The notes under the pieces are model-generated. The model was not told where the DNA came from, searched no databases, and saw nothing but the letters and a program-made list of their open reading frames with translations. This document shows, piece by piece, positions 1-9,448 of a DNA stretch of 32,228 bases; the first letter of the stretch is position 1, and each line of letters starts with the position of its first letter. A program made the translations under genes and the position numbers. This stretch comes from Thiotrichales bacterium (GTDB lineage Bacteria > Pseudomonadota > Gammaproteobacteria > Thiomicrospirales > Thiomicrospiraceae), in the NCBI GenBank assembly GCA_027036095.1, contig JALVTA010000126.1, forward strand, positions 1 through 32,228. The letters are read 5' to 3'.

Positions 1-260
1 CCCTGAGCCAGCACCGTGTGCAGGGGCGACTCCACGGATTCGGCGGGGCGCTGGGCGAGAATTTCAATCTCCGCCAGCTTCTTGCCTGCGCTGACCAGCC
101 GGGCCAGCGCGGCCTGACCTGCGCCGTTGAACACTTCTATCTGGTCGCCGGGGCCGAGGCGCAGCACCCGCGTCAGGTAGTGGGCCGCCGCCTCCGGCAG
201 CGGGATGACGCGCTCGCCGGTATAGTCGACAGGGAGGTAGAGGCGGTGCTTGAGGCTCAT
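1..260 (-). CDS. rsmE: 16S rRNA (uracil1498-N3)-methyltransferase RsmE, partial (N-terminal part, runs off the left edge)
   Basis: Minus-strand translation from ATG at 260: MSLKHRLYLPVDYTGERVIPLPEAAAHYLTRVLRLGPGDQIEVFNGAG..., an RsmE-like N-terminus. Start overlaps the metF stop (ATGA). Confidence 0.85.
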   Translation of the reverse strand, partial: MSLKHRLYLPVDYTGERVIPLPEAAAHYLTRVLRLGPGDQIEVFNGAGQAALARLVSAGKKLAEIEILAQRPAESVESPLHTVLAQ

Positions 261-1123
261 GCGGGGCGATGGAAGGTGAGCGCCTGTACGATGCTGCGGG
301 TGGGTTCCACCTGGTTCATGGTGTAGAAGTGCAGCCCGGGTGCGCCCGCATCCAGCAGGCGCTGGCACAGGGTGATGACGAAGTCCCGTCCGAAGGCGCG
401 CAGCCCTTCCATGTCGCCGCGGTCGGAGAAGCCTTCCAGCCGGCACCGCAGCCAGCGGGGCACTTCGGCACCGCACATGTTGGAGAAGCGCATCAGCTGG
501 TCGTAGTTGGTGATGGGCATGATGCCGGGCACGATGGGCAGGTCGATGCCGGCCGCCTCGCAGCTGTCGATGAAGTAGAGATAGCTGTCCACATTGTAGA
601 AGTACTGGGTGATGGCCGCATCCGCGCCCTGATCCACCTTGTATTTGAACCAGCGGATGCCTTCGTCGCAGTTTTTCGCCTGCGGGTGGGTCTCCGGATA
701 GGCGGCCACTTCCAATTTGAAGCGGTCGCCGGTCTGCTCGCGGATGAAACGGATCAGGTCGGAAGCATACTTGAACTCGCCCGGGTCCAGCATGCCGGAG
801 GGCAGATCACCGCGCAGGGCGACAATGCGGTTGACACCCAGCTGGTCATAGGTGTGCAGCAGTTCCAGTACGCTTTCTTTCGTCTGGCCGATGCAGGTCA
901 GATGCGGCGCGGCATCGAAAGGCGTCTCCTGCTGGATGTAGGTCACCGTTTCCACCGTGCGTGCCTGAGTGGTGCCGCCGGCGCCATAGGTGACGGAAAT
1001 GTATTCGGGCTTGAGGGTGCCCAGCTCGGCGATGGTGCCCTTGAGCTTTTCGAAACCTTCGTCGGTACGGGGCGGGAAGAATTCCAGGCTGACCGGCTGG
1101 GGGTATTTCTGCTGTGATTGCAT
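257..1123 (-). CDS. metF: 5,10-methylenetetrahydrofolate reductase
   Basis: 288-aa ORF with MetF motifs (SLEFFPPRTDEGFEKL, SVTYGAGG, GVNRIVALRGDLP, ITQYFYNVDSY, PIVPGIMPI). Confidence 0.96.
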   Translation of the reverse strand: MQSQQKYPQPVSLEFFPPRTDEGFEKLKGTIAELGTLKPEYISVTYGAGGTTQARTVETVTYIQQETPFDAAPHLTCIGQTKESVLELLHTYDQLGVNRIVALRGDLPSGMLDPGEFKYASDLIRFIREQTGDRFKLEVAAYPETHPQAKNCDEGIRWFKYKVDQGADAAITQYFYNVDSYLYFIDSCEAAGIDLPIVPGIMPITNYDQLMRFSNMCGAEVPRWLRCRLEGFSDRGDMEGLRAFGRDFVITLCQRLLDAGAPGLHFYTMNQVEPTRSIVQALTFHRPA

Positions 1124-1365
1124 GATGGGGTTCCGCGTTTTTTCCGTGAATGGGCCGCTATGGCAGAAAAACTGGCTACTGGCAGGCGCAGGACAATTCT
1201 TGCCTGCTCATGGCTTTGCCGTCAAGCAGCTGTATGCCTTGAGCCGGGCATGGCAGAACGCCCTTCGATCAGACGCTTGCCATGCTGATCCGGCCCTGAG
1301 GCCAACAGCCGTTTCAACGGCGTCGAAAAGCGTTTGTGCAGGATGGCCTGCTCCGTCCCGCAATG

Positions 1366-2523
1366 TTACAGTTCGGCGGCTGCTCGAAGAACCTCCGCCT
1401 TGTCCGTGCGCTCCCAGCTGAACTCCGGCAGCTCGCGACCGAAGTGACCGTAGGCCGCCGTCTTGCGGTAGATGGGCCGTTTCAGATCCAGCATGGCGAT
1501 CAGGCCCTTGGGACGCAGGTCAAAGTGCTCGCGCACCAGCTGTTCGATGGTCTCCAGCGGCACCTTTTCCGTGCCGAAGCAGTCAAGGCTGATGGAGGTG
1601 GGCTCGGCCACGCCGATGGCATAGGAAACCTGAATCTCGCATTTGTCCGCCAGTCCTGCGGCAACGATGTTCTTGGCCACATAGCGACCGGCGTAGGCGG
1701 CAGAGCGGTCCACCTTGGAGGGGTCCTTGCCGGAGAAGGCGCCGCCGCCGTGACGGGCCATGCCGCCGTAGGTGTCCACGATGATCTTGCGCCCGGTCAG
1801 ACCGGCATCGCCTACCGGACCGCCGATGACGAAGCGGCCGGTGGGGTTGATGTGGTAGCGGGTGTCCCTGTGCAGCCATTCGGCGGGCAGCACCGGCTTG
1901 ATGATCTCCTCCATCACCGCCTCGCGGATCACCTCGTTGGAGATGTCCGGATCGTGCTGGGTGGAGACGACCACCGCATCCACCGCCACCGGCTGGCCGT
2001 CCCGGTAGCGCAGGGTGACCTGGCTCTTGGCGTCCGGGCGCAGCCAGGGCAGATGCTTGGCCTTGCGCAGGAAGGCCTGCCGTTCCATCAGCCGGTGGGC
2101 GTAGTAGATGGGGGCGGGCATCAGCTGTTCGGTCTCGTTGGTGGCGTAGCCGAACATCAGCCCCTGATCGCCGGCGCCCTGTTCGTGCTCTTCGGATTCG
2201 TCCACGCCCATGGCGATGTCGGGGGACTGCTTGCCGATGGCGGAGAGCACCGCGCAGGTGTCGCCGTCAAAACCATAGTCCGCCTTGTCGTAGCCGATCT
2301 CTTTGACCACCTGGCGCACCAGCTCTTCCAGATCCACCCAGGCTTCGGTGGTGATCTCGCCGCCCACCAGCACCATGCCGGTCTTGACAAAGGTTTCGCA
2401 GGCCACGCGGGCGTCCGGGTCCTGTCTGAGGATTTCGTCCAGAATGGCGTCGGAGATCTGATCGGCAATCTTGTCCGGATGCCCTTCGGAGACGGATTCG
2501 GAAGTAAAGATGTAGTCGCTCAT
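1366..2523 (-). CDS. metK: S-adenosylmethionine synthetase
   Basis: 385-aa [32 protein letters not shown]..., [37 protein letters not shown]. Confidence 0.98.
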   Translation of the reverse strand: MSDYIFTSESVSEGHPDKIADQISDAILDEILRQDPDARVACETFVKTGMVLVGGEITTEAWVDLEELVRQVVKEIGYDKADYGFDGDTCAVLSAIGKQSPDIAMGVDESEEHEQGAGDQGLMFGYATNETEQLMPAPIYYAHRLMERQAFLRKAKHLPWLRPDAKSQVTLRYRDGQPVAVDAVVVSTQHDPDISNEVIREAVMEEIIKPVLPAEWLHRDTRYHINPTGRFVIGGPVGDAGLTGRKIIVDTYGGMARHGGGAFSGKDPSKVDRSAAYAGRYVAKNIVAAGLADKCEIQVSYAIGVAEPTSISLDCFGTEKVPLETIEQLVREHFDLRPKGLIAMLDLKRPIYRKTAAYGHFGRELPEFSWERTDKAEVLRAAAEL

Positions 2524-2587
2524 GTCCTGTGTTCCCGTGTTGTGATGACAGATGAGCGGCGGGCGGGAGGAGGAGAAGGTTCGACCT

Positions 2588-2643
2588 CTCGCTTTAGCCG
2601 CATTTGTAACGCGCCCGCAAGCTGAGACTCAAATCGGCGCGAA
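2588..2643 (-). promoter_or_regulatory. SAM-II-like riboswitch upstream of metK
   Basis: Minus strand TCGCGCCGATTTGAGTCTCAGCTTGCGGGCGCGTTACAAATGCGGCTAAAGCG. Closely resembles the SAM-II consensus as recalled (CGCGCUGAUUUAA...UUGCAAGCGCGU.AUAAAUGUAGCUAAA). P1 GCCGATTTG/CAAATGCGGC (one bulge); CGCGC/GCGCG compatible with a pseudoknot. Lies 5' of a SAM synthetase gene. Confidence 0.82.
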
Positions 2644-2650
2644 AAGACTA

Positions 2651-2656
2651 ATTATA
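2651..2656 (-). promoter_or_regulatory. -10 box (TATAAT) for the metK/riboswitch transcript
   Basis: Perfect TATAAT on the minus strand, about 9 nt upstream of the riboswitch; -35 weak. Confidence 0.55.
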
Positions 2657-2674
2657 TCACGAAGTTGGGAAGGA

Positions 2675-2750
2675 TGGCGCGCCCACCAGGACTCGAACCT
2701 GGAGCTAGGGCTTAGGAGGCCCCTGTTTTATCCCGTTAAACTATGGGCGC
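2675..2750 (-). tRNA. tRNA-Arg(CCT), encoded CCA
   Basis: Minus strand GCGCCCATAGTTTAACGGGATAAAACAGGGGCCTCCTAAGCCCTAGCTCCAGGTTCGAACCTGGTGGGCGCGCCA. Acceptor GCGCCCA/TGGGCGC, T-loop GGTTCGAACC, anticodon loop CTCCTAA (CCT), terminal G-CCA. Confidence 0.93.
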
Positions 2751-2768
2751 GTGGAGAAAGGCGGGGGA

Positions 2769-2774
2769 ATTATA
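2769..2774 (-). promoter_or_regulatory. -10 box (TATAAT) for the tRNA-Arg gene
   Basis: Perfect TATAAT on the minus strand, 18 nt upstream of the tRNA 5' end. Confidence 0.5.
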
Positions 2775-2777
2775 GCA

Positions 2778-3668
2778 TCAGGCGAAGAAGTCGGGTTCCA
2801 CGGAGAGCTCACCTGCGGCAGCCAGCCTGCGTCCGGTGTCCATGATCTTGTCCACACTGATTTTGGCGCGGGTCTTGTCCAGTTTCTGCACCTTGATCAG
2901 TTCAGTCTTGATGTTCTGGGCAATGAGCACGCTCAGATGGCCGAGCACCCGCCGCGCCAGTTTTTCGTCATGGGCCAGCAGCAGCAGGTTGAGGATGTCC
3001 TGTTCGCTGACCTGTTCCAGCAGCGTGGCCAGGTCGTCATCGTCCAGCAGCAGCAGGCGGCGTGCGCGTTCCTCGTAATACTTGATGGGTCGACCGATGG
3101 TGCGCAGGGTGTCGCGTTTGATCAGCCACCAAGTCTGGAACTTGACGGGATCCAGCTGTTCGCGCAGGAGCCGGACCGCCTCGCGGTACTGGGGAATGTA
3201 GCCGTAGAAACCGTCCTGCAGGGCCTTGATGAGGGGGCGGTACTTTTTGGGCAGGAAGTCCTGAAAGTAGATGAGCAGACCGGTATCCCCCTCCACTTCG
3301 GAGATGTAGTTTTCCACCGCCTGGCGGGCGGCCTGCATCAGCGCCTTTTCGTAGCGGTCCAGCAGGCGGCCGATCAGCAGCAGGGTCAGGGCCGCCACCA
3401 CGAAGCTGGGAATGAGATAGCCGCTGAGGGCGGAAAAAAGCCAGGTGAGCAGAAAGAGCAGCAGGGCGCCGACCGGCATCACCAGCACCCGGGCCCACTT
3501 CCATTTGCCGAGCATTTCTGCGGAGACCTGCTCCAGATCGAGGCGGTTCAGGTCGATGGCGTTGAGACGATCGAGCAGATCGTTGGCGGAGGGCATGTCG
3601 TCATAGAAGACGTCGACCTGTTCTTCACTCTCGGGGGGCGGGGTGTCCGGCAGGGCGTTGTCGCTCAC
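2778..3668 (-). CDS. Hypothetical protein with one or two hydrophobic segments and a coiled-coil-like C-terminal half
   Basis: 296-aa ORF; hydrophobic stretch VLVMPVGALLLFLLTWLFSALSGYLIPSFVVAALTLLLIGRLLD; start overlaps apaH stop. Confidence 0.85.
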   Translation of the reverse strand: MSDNALPDTPPPESEEQVDVFYDDMPSANDLLDRLNAIDLNRLDLEQVSAEMLGKWKWARVLVMPVGALLLFLLTWLFSALSGYLIPSFVVAALTLLLIGRLLDRYEKALMQAARQAVENYISEVEGDTGLLIYFQDFLPKKYRPLIKALQDGFYGYIPQYREAVRLLREQLDPVKFQTWWLIKRDTLRTIGRPIKYYEERARRLLLLDDDDLATLLEQVSEQDILNLLLLAHDEKLARRVLGHLSVLIAQNIKTELIKVQKLDKTRAKISVDKIMDTGRRLAAAGELSVEPDFFA

Positions 3669-4510
3669 GAATGTTTACCGGGTTGCAGGGTATGGGGACA
3701 TTGTAGGGTGTGGCGGGTGCCGTCTTCAACTCGCCAGGCGGTCAGCTGGCCGCCCCACAGGCAGCCGGTGTCCAGCGCGTGCACGTTGTAGCCGTCGTAG
3801 GCACCGAGGGTGGACCAGTGACCGAAGAAGATGGTGCGGTCCTTGTTGCGCCGGGCAGGGTGCACGAACCAGGGCGCGTAGCCTTTCGGCTGGTTGCCGG
3901 GCGCAGCCTTGCACTGGAATTCCAGGCAGCCGCGCGGGTCGCAGTAGCGCATGCGGCAGAAGGCATTGACCGCGTAGCGCAGCCGGTCCCAGCTGGTAAG
4001 CCCTTCGTGCCAGCAGGCCGGCTCCGAGCCGAACAGATGTTCGCGCACGAAGGTCTGCCAGTCCGCATCGCGCAGCCGTTCAGCCACCGCCCCGGCTTCC
4101 TGCCGGGCCTGCTGGTGGGTCCACTGGGGCGGGATGCCCGCATGCACCATGGCCAGGTTATGAATCTCGTGGGTCAGGTAGAGGGGCTGCTGGCGCAGCC
4201 AGTCGATCAGGCTGTCGCGGTCCGGGGCGTTGAGAATGTCATCCAGGGTGTCCTTTCTGGATCTGAAGCGGGTCAGCCCGACGGCCTGGGCCAGCAGGTG
4301 GAAATCATGGTTGCCCAGCACCATGCGTCCCCGACCGCTTTCTTCCAGTCGGCGCACGAAGCGCAGGCACTCCAGCGACTGGGGGCCCCGGTTGACCACA
4401 TCCCCCACGAACCACAGCTCATCCGCAGCCGGGTCATAGTCGATCTGCCGGAGCAGTTGCTGAAGGGGATCGAAACAGCCCTGCAGGTCACCGATGATGT
4501 AAAGCGCCAT
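3665..4510 (-). CDS. apaH: Symmetrical bis(5'-nucleosyl)-tetraphosphatase (diadenosine tetraphosphatase)
   Basis: [47 protein letters not shown]..., VLGNHDFHL, IFFGHWSTLGAYDGYNVHALDTGCLWGGQLTAWR. Confidence 0.97.
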   Translation of the reverse strand: MALYIIGDLQGCFDPLQQLLRQIDYDPAADELWFVGDVVNRGPQSLECLRFVRRLEESGRGRMVLGNHDFHLLAQAVGLTRFRSRKDTLDDILNAPDRDSLIDWLRQQPLYLTHEIHNLAMVHAGIPPQWTHQQARQEAGAVAERLRDADWQTFVREHLFGSEPACWHEGLTSWDRLRYAVNAFCRMRYCDPRGCLEFQCKAAPGNQPKGYAPWFVHPARRNKDRTIFFGHWSTLGAYDGYNVHALDTGCLWGGQLTAWRVEDGTRHTLQCPHTLQPGKHS

Positions 4511-5286
4511 CAGCCTTTCTCCACCAGGTGGTTGCTCAGTCGAACGAATGCTTCTACCGGGACGGCTTCCGCCCGCAGGGTGGGGTCGATGCCAACTTCC
4601 TCCAGATCTTCCGGCGTGGCCAGCCCTTTGAGGGTGTTGCGCAGGGTCTTGCGGCGCTGGCTGAAGGCCTGTTTGACCAGCGCCTCAAGATGCGCCTCGT
4701 CACGCGCCGGCACCGGGAAGGGGCGGGGCACGAGGCGCACGATGGCCGAATCCACCTTGGGAGGGGGCGTAAAGTTGCCCGGCCCGATGGTGAACAGCAT
4801 GGTAGCGTCGCAGTGATACTGCACCATGACGCTCAGGCGCCCGTAGGTCTTGCTGCCAGGTGAGGCGGTCATGCGTTCAACCACTTCCTTCTGCAGCATG
4901 AAGTGCATGTCCCGGATGAGATGTTTGAAGCCGAGCAGGTGGAAGATCAGCGGACTGGAGATGTTGTAGGGCAGGTTGCCGACCACGCGCAGGGGGGTGG
5001 GGGTCAGCTGGCTGAAGTCGAATTGCAGCGCATCGGCCTGATGCAGGGTGATGTTGTCAAACGGTGCGAACAGCTTTTCCAGCTTCGGGATCAGATCCCG
5101 GTCGATCTCGATCACATCCAGCCGGGCGCCGCTGCGGGCCAGTGGGAGGGTGATGGCCGCCTCGCCGGGGCCGATCTCCACCAGATGATCTTCCGGACGG
5201 GGATCGACGGCGCGCACGATGCGCTCGATCACCCGGCGATTGTTGAGAAAATTCTGTCCGAAGCGCTTCTTATGTCGGTGTCCCAT
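4510..5286 (-). CDS. rsmA: 16S rRNA (adenine1518-N6/adenine1519-N6)-dimethyltransferase
   Basis: [24 protein letters not shown]..., [29 protein letters not shown]. Confidence 0.97.
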   Translation of the reverse strand: MGHRHKKRFGQNFLNNRRVIERIVRAVDPRPEDHLVEIGPGEAAITLPLARSGARLDVIEIDRDLIPKLEKLFAPFDNITLHQADALQFDFSQLTPTPLRVVGNLPYNISSPLIFHLLGFKHLIRDMHFMLQKEVVERMTASPGSKTYGRLSVMVQYHCDATMLFTIGPGNFTPPPKVDSAIVRLVPRPFPVPARDEAHLEALVKQAFSQRRKTLRNTLKGLATPEDLEEVGIDPTLRAEAVPVEAFVRLSNHLVEKG

Positions 5287-6247
5287 CGTTCATCTCCCGG
5301 GCGACCTGAAGGGCGTAGGCCAGACTGCCGGTGTCGGCCTGCCCGGTGCCGGCCAGATCCAGTGCCGTGCCGTGATCGACCGAGGTGCGCACGAACGGCA
5401 GCCCCAGCGTGATATTGACGGCACGGCCGAACCCCTTGTATTTGAGTACCGGCAGTCCCTGGTCGTGATACATGGCCAGCACGGCGTCCGCCTTCGCCAG
5501 CCAGCGGGGGGTGAACAGAGTGTCCGCAGGCAGCGGGCCGGTCAGGTTCAGGCCCTGTCTGCGCAACCGCATCAGCGTTGGTTCGATGATCTCCAGCTCC
5601 TCGCGGCCAAGATGCCCCTGCTCGCCGGCATGGGGGTTGAGCCCGGCCACAAGGATGCGGGGTGCTGCGATACCGAAGTGTCGGCGCAGGCTGTCGTCCA
5701 GAATGGTGAGTACCTGTTCCAGCCGTTCCGGTGTGATGGCATCGGCCACCTGTCGCAACGGCAGGTGGGTGGTGGCCAGCGCCACACGCAGTCCCTCCGT
5801 AGCCAGCATCATCACCACCCGGTCCACGCCCGCCAGTGCCTGAAAGAATTCGGTGTGGCCGGTAAAGGGCAGTCCGGCGTCGTTGATGACGCCCTTGTGC
5901 AGCGGCCCGGTCACCACGGCGGAAAATCGGCCGCTGAGGCAACCTTCTCCGGCGGTGCGCAGCTGTTCAAGTACATAGGAGGCGTTGGCAGGGTCAGGGC
6001 GGCCTGCTTCGACGGGAGCACGCAGGGAAACGGGCAGCACCTGAAGCTGACCGGGCGTGGCGGTCACGGACTGGCCGTCCCGCCATTCGTTCAGCCGCAC
6101 CGGCAGGCCGAGCTGCTGCGCCCGTTCTTCAAGCAGGGCAGGGTCGGCCAGCACGACGGCAGCCAGTCCGGATTGGGCCAGCTGAATGACCAGATCCGGG
6201 CCGATGCCGGCCGGCTCGCCGGTGGTGAGGACAAGTGGGGCCTTCAC
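5270..6247 (-). CDS. pdxA: 4-hydroxythreonine-4-phosphate dehydrogenase
   Basis: [17 protein letters not shown]..., [67 protein letters not shown]. Confidence 0.97.
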   Translation of the reverse strand: MKAPLVLTTGEPAGIGPDLVIQLAQSGLAAVVLADPALLEERAQQLGLPVRLNEWRDGQSVTATPGQLQVLPVSLRAPVEAGRPDPANASYVLEQLRTAGEGCLSGRFSAVVTGPLHKGVINDAGLPFTGHTEFFQALAGVDRVVMMLATEGLRVALATTHLPLRQVADAITPERLEQVLTILDDSLRRHFGIAAPRILVAGLNPHAGEQGHLGREELEIIEPTLMRLRRQGLNLTGPLPADTLFTPRWLAKADAVLAMYHDQGLPVLKYKGFGRAVNITLGLPFVRTSVDHGTALDLAGTGQADTGSLAYALQVAREMNDGTPT

Positions 6248-7227
6248 GGTTTCAGCGTGGCCGGGTCATCGAGGTAGATCTTGACGTTGGCCTCATCCCG
6301 CAGGCGGCGCAGCCACAGGGTCAGCAGTTCGCTGGCCTTTCGCAACCGCAGTTTGGTGGCCGCCTTCTGGCGCAGGTCGTCGCCCACCTGCGGGGCAGCG
6401 TCCTCGACGCCTTCCAGTTTGAGGATGTGGAAGCCGCCCGGACTGCGCAGGACCGGTGTGATCTGTCCCGGTTGCAGGGGCTGGACGGCCTGCAGGAACA
6501 GATCCGGCAGTTCGCTGCTGCTGCGCCAGCCCAGATCCCCGCCCTTGAGGGCATTCGGACCGTTGGAATGACGTACGGCCAGCTGGGCGAAGTCGGCGCC
6601 CTGCTGCAGTTGCCGGTGGAGGTTTTCCGCCTGTTTTTTCAGCGCCTGCACCTGTTCAGGCGTGGGCGCACTGGGCAGGGCCAGCATGATCTGACGCAGG
6701 TGATAGCGTTTCTGCCCGCCGCCGGTGATCTGACTGATGTACTGGTCGATGTCCTGTTCGGTCACATCGATGCGGCGCACGACTTCCAGCTGGCGGAGCT
6801 TTTCGATCAGCAGCTGGTCGCGGATCTGGTTGTGCAGCTGTTCAAAGGCGCCGGGCTGCCGGGCCTCCAGTGCCTGGCGGAAGGCGTCAAGCGGCAGGCC
6901 GTTGGCAGCGGCAATGCGAGCCAGCTGAGCATTGACCTCCTCATCGGTTACCTGAATGCCCCGCTGTCTGGCGCGCTGAAGCTGGATGGTGCGCAGAATG
7001 AGGTTGTCGAGCACCTTGCGACGCAGGGTGGACATGTCAGGCGGCGTGATGCCCTGCTGACGCAGCTGACGCAGTGCCTCCAGTGTGGCCGCATCCAGTT
7101 CACTTTCAAGAATGGGCTGGTCATTGACCACCGCCACGATGCGATCAAGCAGTTGGGCGCTCCAGCCGGTTGCGGGCAGCAGCATGAGCAGACACAGCAG
7201 GGTCAGCGTGCGGAAAAGGGTTTTCAT
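6244..7227 (-). CDS. surA: Periplasmic chaperone/peptidyl-prolyl isomerase SurA
   Basis: Signal peptide, [20 protein letters not shown], parvulin domain (HLRQIMLAL..., [26 protein letters not shown]). Confidence 0.95.
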   Translation of the reverse strand: MKTLFRTLTLLCLLMLLPATGWSAQLLDRIVAVVNDQPILESELDAATLEALRQLRQQGITPPDMSTLRRKVLDNLILRTIQLQRARQRGIQVTDEEVNAQLARIAAANGLPLDAFRQALEARQPGAFEQLHNQIRDQLLIEKLRQLEVVRRIDVTEQDIDQYISQITGGGQKRYHLRQIMLALPSAPTPEQVQALKKQAENLHRQLQQGADFAQLAVRHSNGPNALKGGDLGWRSSSELPDLFLQAVQPLQPGQITPVLRSPGGFHILKLEGVEDAAPQVGDDLRQKAATKLRLRKASELLTLWLRRLRDEANVKIYLDDPATLKP

Positions 7228-7236
7228 GGGCGGGCC

Positions 7237-9414
7237 TTAGAAGTTGAGTTTGTCTTTGAGCTGTTGGTCGAAGCGTCGTCCGCCGCTTCCGATGCCCTTG
7301 AGGGTGAGCACGAAGCGGATGGCGTAATTATATCGCCCATCGTCGAGGCGGGTTTCATCCACCTGAATTTCCCCACGCCAGCAGCAGCTTTCGTATCCGA
7401 GACCGTGCAGCTGCTCCACCGCGCGGTTCTCGGTCAGGTTGACTTCCCAGAAGGTGCCCAGTGACCAGCCGCGGCCCAGCTGGATGTGGGCACCGGTCAG
7501 CAGACTTTGGCTTTCGCTATCGGAGCCGACGTTTTCCCATTTGAGCTGCCCCAGCCAGCGCCAGCCGCTGCCATGAAGACGCCAGCGGGTGATCAGGTTG
7601 TCCAGGCTGATGTCGCGGCGGTGGAACTGGGCGGTGGTGTCCAGAAACAGGTGATGGCTGCTCAGGCGTCCGAGCACGAAGTAATCGCTGGCAGGGGTGG
7701 TGTCCTTTGACAGCCCGTCCAGTCCGATATATCGGGGTAACAGCCAGAAGGCCTGTCCTACAGCGAAGCGCAGCCGTTCCTTGCCCTTTTCCGTCAGCAG
7801 GCGGGAGGTCAGTGCCATAGAGAGTCTCTGCGTATCACCGACGCGGTCGCTGCCACTGAAGCGGTTGAGCACGAACAGGTTGTCAAAGCTGAGACTGCGG
7901 GTGCTGCTGTCAAACTTGGGGGCTGCGAGCTGGTCGTCCACCCGAGGTACCCAGCTGAACTGGACGCGGGGCTCCAAGGTTTGCTTCCAGCCCTTGCCCC
8001 ACTCCGGTGCCAGCCGCTCGAACACCAGCTGGCCGTGCACTTCCGCCAGCGGCACCCAGAAGGCGGGTGTCCGTCCGTCGTTGAGACTGTAGCGGTTGCC
8101 TTTCAGCTGAGCCTTGAAGCCGTAGCTTCCCCATTCTTCTTCCCATTGTCCGCCAAGCGTGGGGTGAAATACGTAGCGCCAGCCTTCCGGCTTGCCGTGA
8201 CCGGCGATGGGAATTTCAAAATCTGTGCCTGATATGTTGAGGTGGGTGTCCACCGCATCGGTAAGGCGCCTGGTCCAGTGCAGACCCACCTCGGGGCGGC
8301 GCTCGTAGTCGTAGCCATGATTTCTCAGCAGCAGCCAGTCTTCATGGGCCACCCAGGTGCTGAAATCGGGGCTCGGTTTCCATTCGAGCTTCAGAGTGCG
8401 CTTGCGGTGGGTTTCGGTCTTGAGGTTGGGGTCCAGCGGCAGGTCGGCGAAGAAATCCTTGTCGGAGACATCCGCCCAGTCGGCCGAGGCGGTCAGGGTC
8501 GGTGTGAGGTGGTAGCTGCCGTTGAACTGCCAGCGCCAGCGGTCACGGCCCAGTGCCTCGTCCTGGATGAATCCGCCCAGCAGCGTGCCCCGGCCATGCC
8601 TTGTCAGCAGGCGGAACTCATTGTCCAGCAAGGTGCCGCGGTCCTGCATCTGATAGAAGGTAAGCGTGTCGTCGTAATCAGGCGCAAGATTGAAGTAGTA
8701 GGGAATGCCTACCAGCCAGCTGGTGTCCGTGCGGTTGGGGGATTTGTAGCTTTCCAGTCGCGGCATGAGAAAGCCGCTGCCACGGCGGCTGGTCGGGTAG
8801 CTGATATAGGGGGTATAGAGCACCGGCACATCATGGATCGTCAGCCAGGCGTGATGGGCGTAGATGCGCTGTTTCTTCCGATCCAGCCGCAGTCTTTTCG
8901 CATGCAGTAGCCAGTCATCGCGTCCCAACGGGCAGCTGGTGATGGCCGCTTCCTGCATGTGGGCCTGACCTCTGGTGCGCTCGTCACGCAGCTGGGTTGC
9001 CTGGCCCCGGTAGCGACGGTCACGGGTCTGAAAGCGCAGATTGCGGCCGGTCATGACCTTCTCGTAGCGGGAATAGGTCAGTTCCTGGGCCTGCAACAGC
9101 AGTTTGGGCGTTTCCAGCGTGACATGGCCGACGGCTCGGAAAAGCTGGTGCGGCAGCCGAATCCATTCGGCCCGATCTGCGTGCAGCCGTCCTTTGGAGT
9201 GCAGCAGTTCGACCGGACCCTCCAGCACCGCCTTGCGCGCATCCGCATGCAGGTGCACACCCCAAGCCTGTGTGGGCCCGGAAGCAGGGAGCTTTTCGGC
9301 AGGCGGAAACAGCCAGGGGAAATGGCAGCGCTCGGCGGCGCCCGTGGCGGCCGGCAGCCACAAAAAAGCGATGAAAAACAGCGCCGTTCGTCTCAAAATA
9401 ACTGCCAGTTGCAT
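7237..9414 (-). CDS. lptD: LPS-assembly protein LptD
   Basis: 725-aa ORF with signal peptide, OstA-like N-terminal domain, beta-barrel repeats, YTPYISYPTSRRGSGFLMP; upstream of surA as in E. coli. Confidence 0.95.
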   Translation of the reverse strand: MQLAVILRRTALFFIAFLWLPAATGAAERCHFPWLFPPAEKLPASGPTQAWGVHLHADARKAVLEGPVELLHSKGRLHADRAEWIRLPHQLFRAVGHVTLETPKLLLQAQELTYSRYEKVMTGRNLRFQTRDRRYRGQATQLRDERTRGQAHMQEAAITSCPLGRDDWLLHAKRLRLDRKKQRIYAHHAWLTIHDVPVLYTPYISYPTSRRGSGFLMPRLESYKSPNRTDTSWLVGIPYYFNLAPDYDDTLTFYQMQDRGTLLDNEFRLLTRHGRGTLLGGFIQDEALGRDRWRWQFNGSYHLTPTLTASADWADVSDKDFFADLPLDPNLKTETHRKRTLKLEWKPSPDFSTWVAHEDWLLLRNHGYDYERRPEVGLHWTRRLTDAVDTHLNISGTDFEIPIAGHGKPEGWRYVFHPTLGGQWEEEWGSYGFKAQLKGNRYSLNDGRTPAFWVPLAEVHGQLVFERLAPEWGKGWKQTLEPRVQFSWVPRVDDQLAAPKFDSSTRSLSFDNLFVLNRFSGSDRVGDTQRLSMALTSRLLTEKGKERLRFAVGQAFWLLPRYIGLDGLSKDTTPASDYFVLGRLSSHHLFLDTTAQFHRRDISLDNLITRWRLHGSGWRWLGQLKWENVGSDSESQSLLTGAHIQLGRGWSLGTFWEVNLTENRAVEQLHGLGYESCCWRGEIQVDETRLDDGRYNYAIRFVLTLKGIGSGGRRFDQQLKDKLNF

Positions 9415-9448
9415 CAGAAAGCCACATTTTAGCCTTGGAGGGCCTCAA

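Noticed and set aside
1124-1365. SAH or SAM riboswitch upstream of metF
   Set aside because: Contains small hairpins (GCCGTT-GA-AACGGC; GCAGGC...GCCTGC) but no recognisable SAH or SAM aptamer consensus.
2552-2845. 97-aa plus-strand ORF containing AHQDSNLELGLRRPLFYPVKLWAR
   Set aside because: Translation of the tRNA-Arg gene antisense strand; this HQDSNLE-type peptide is a common annotation artefact.
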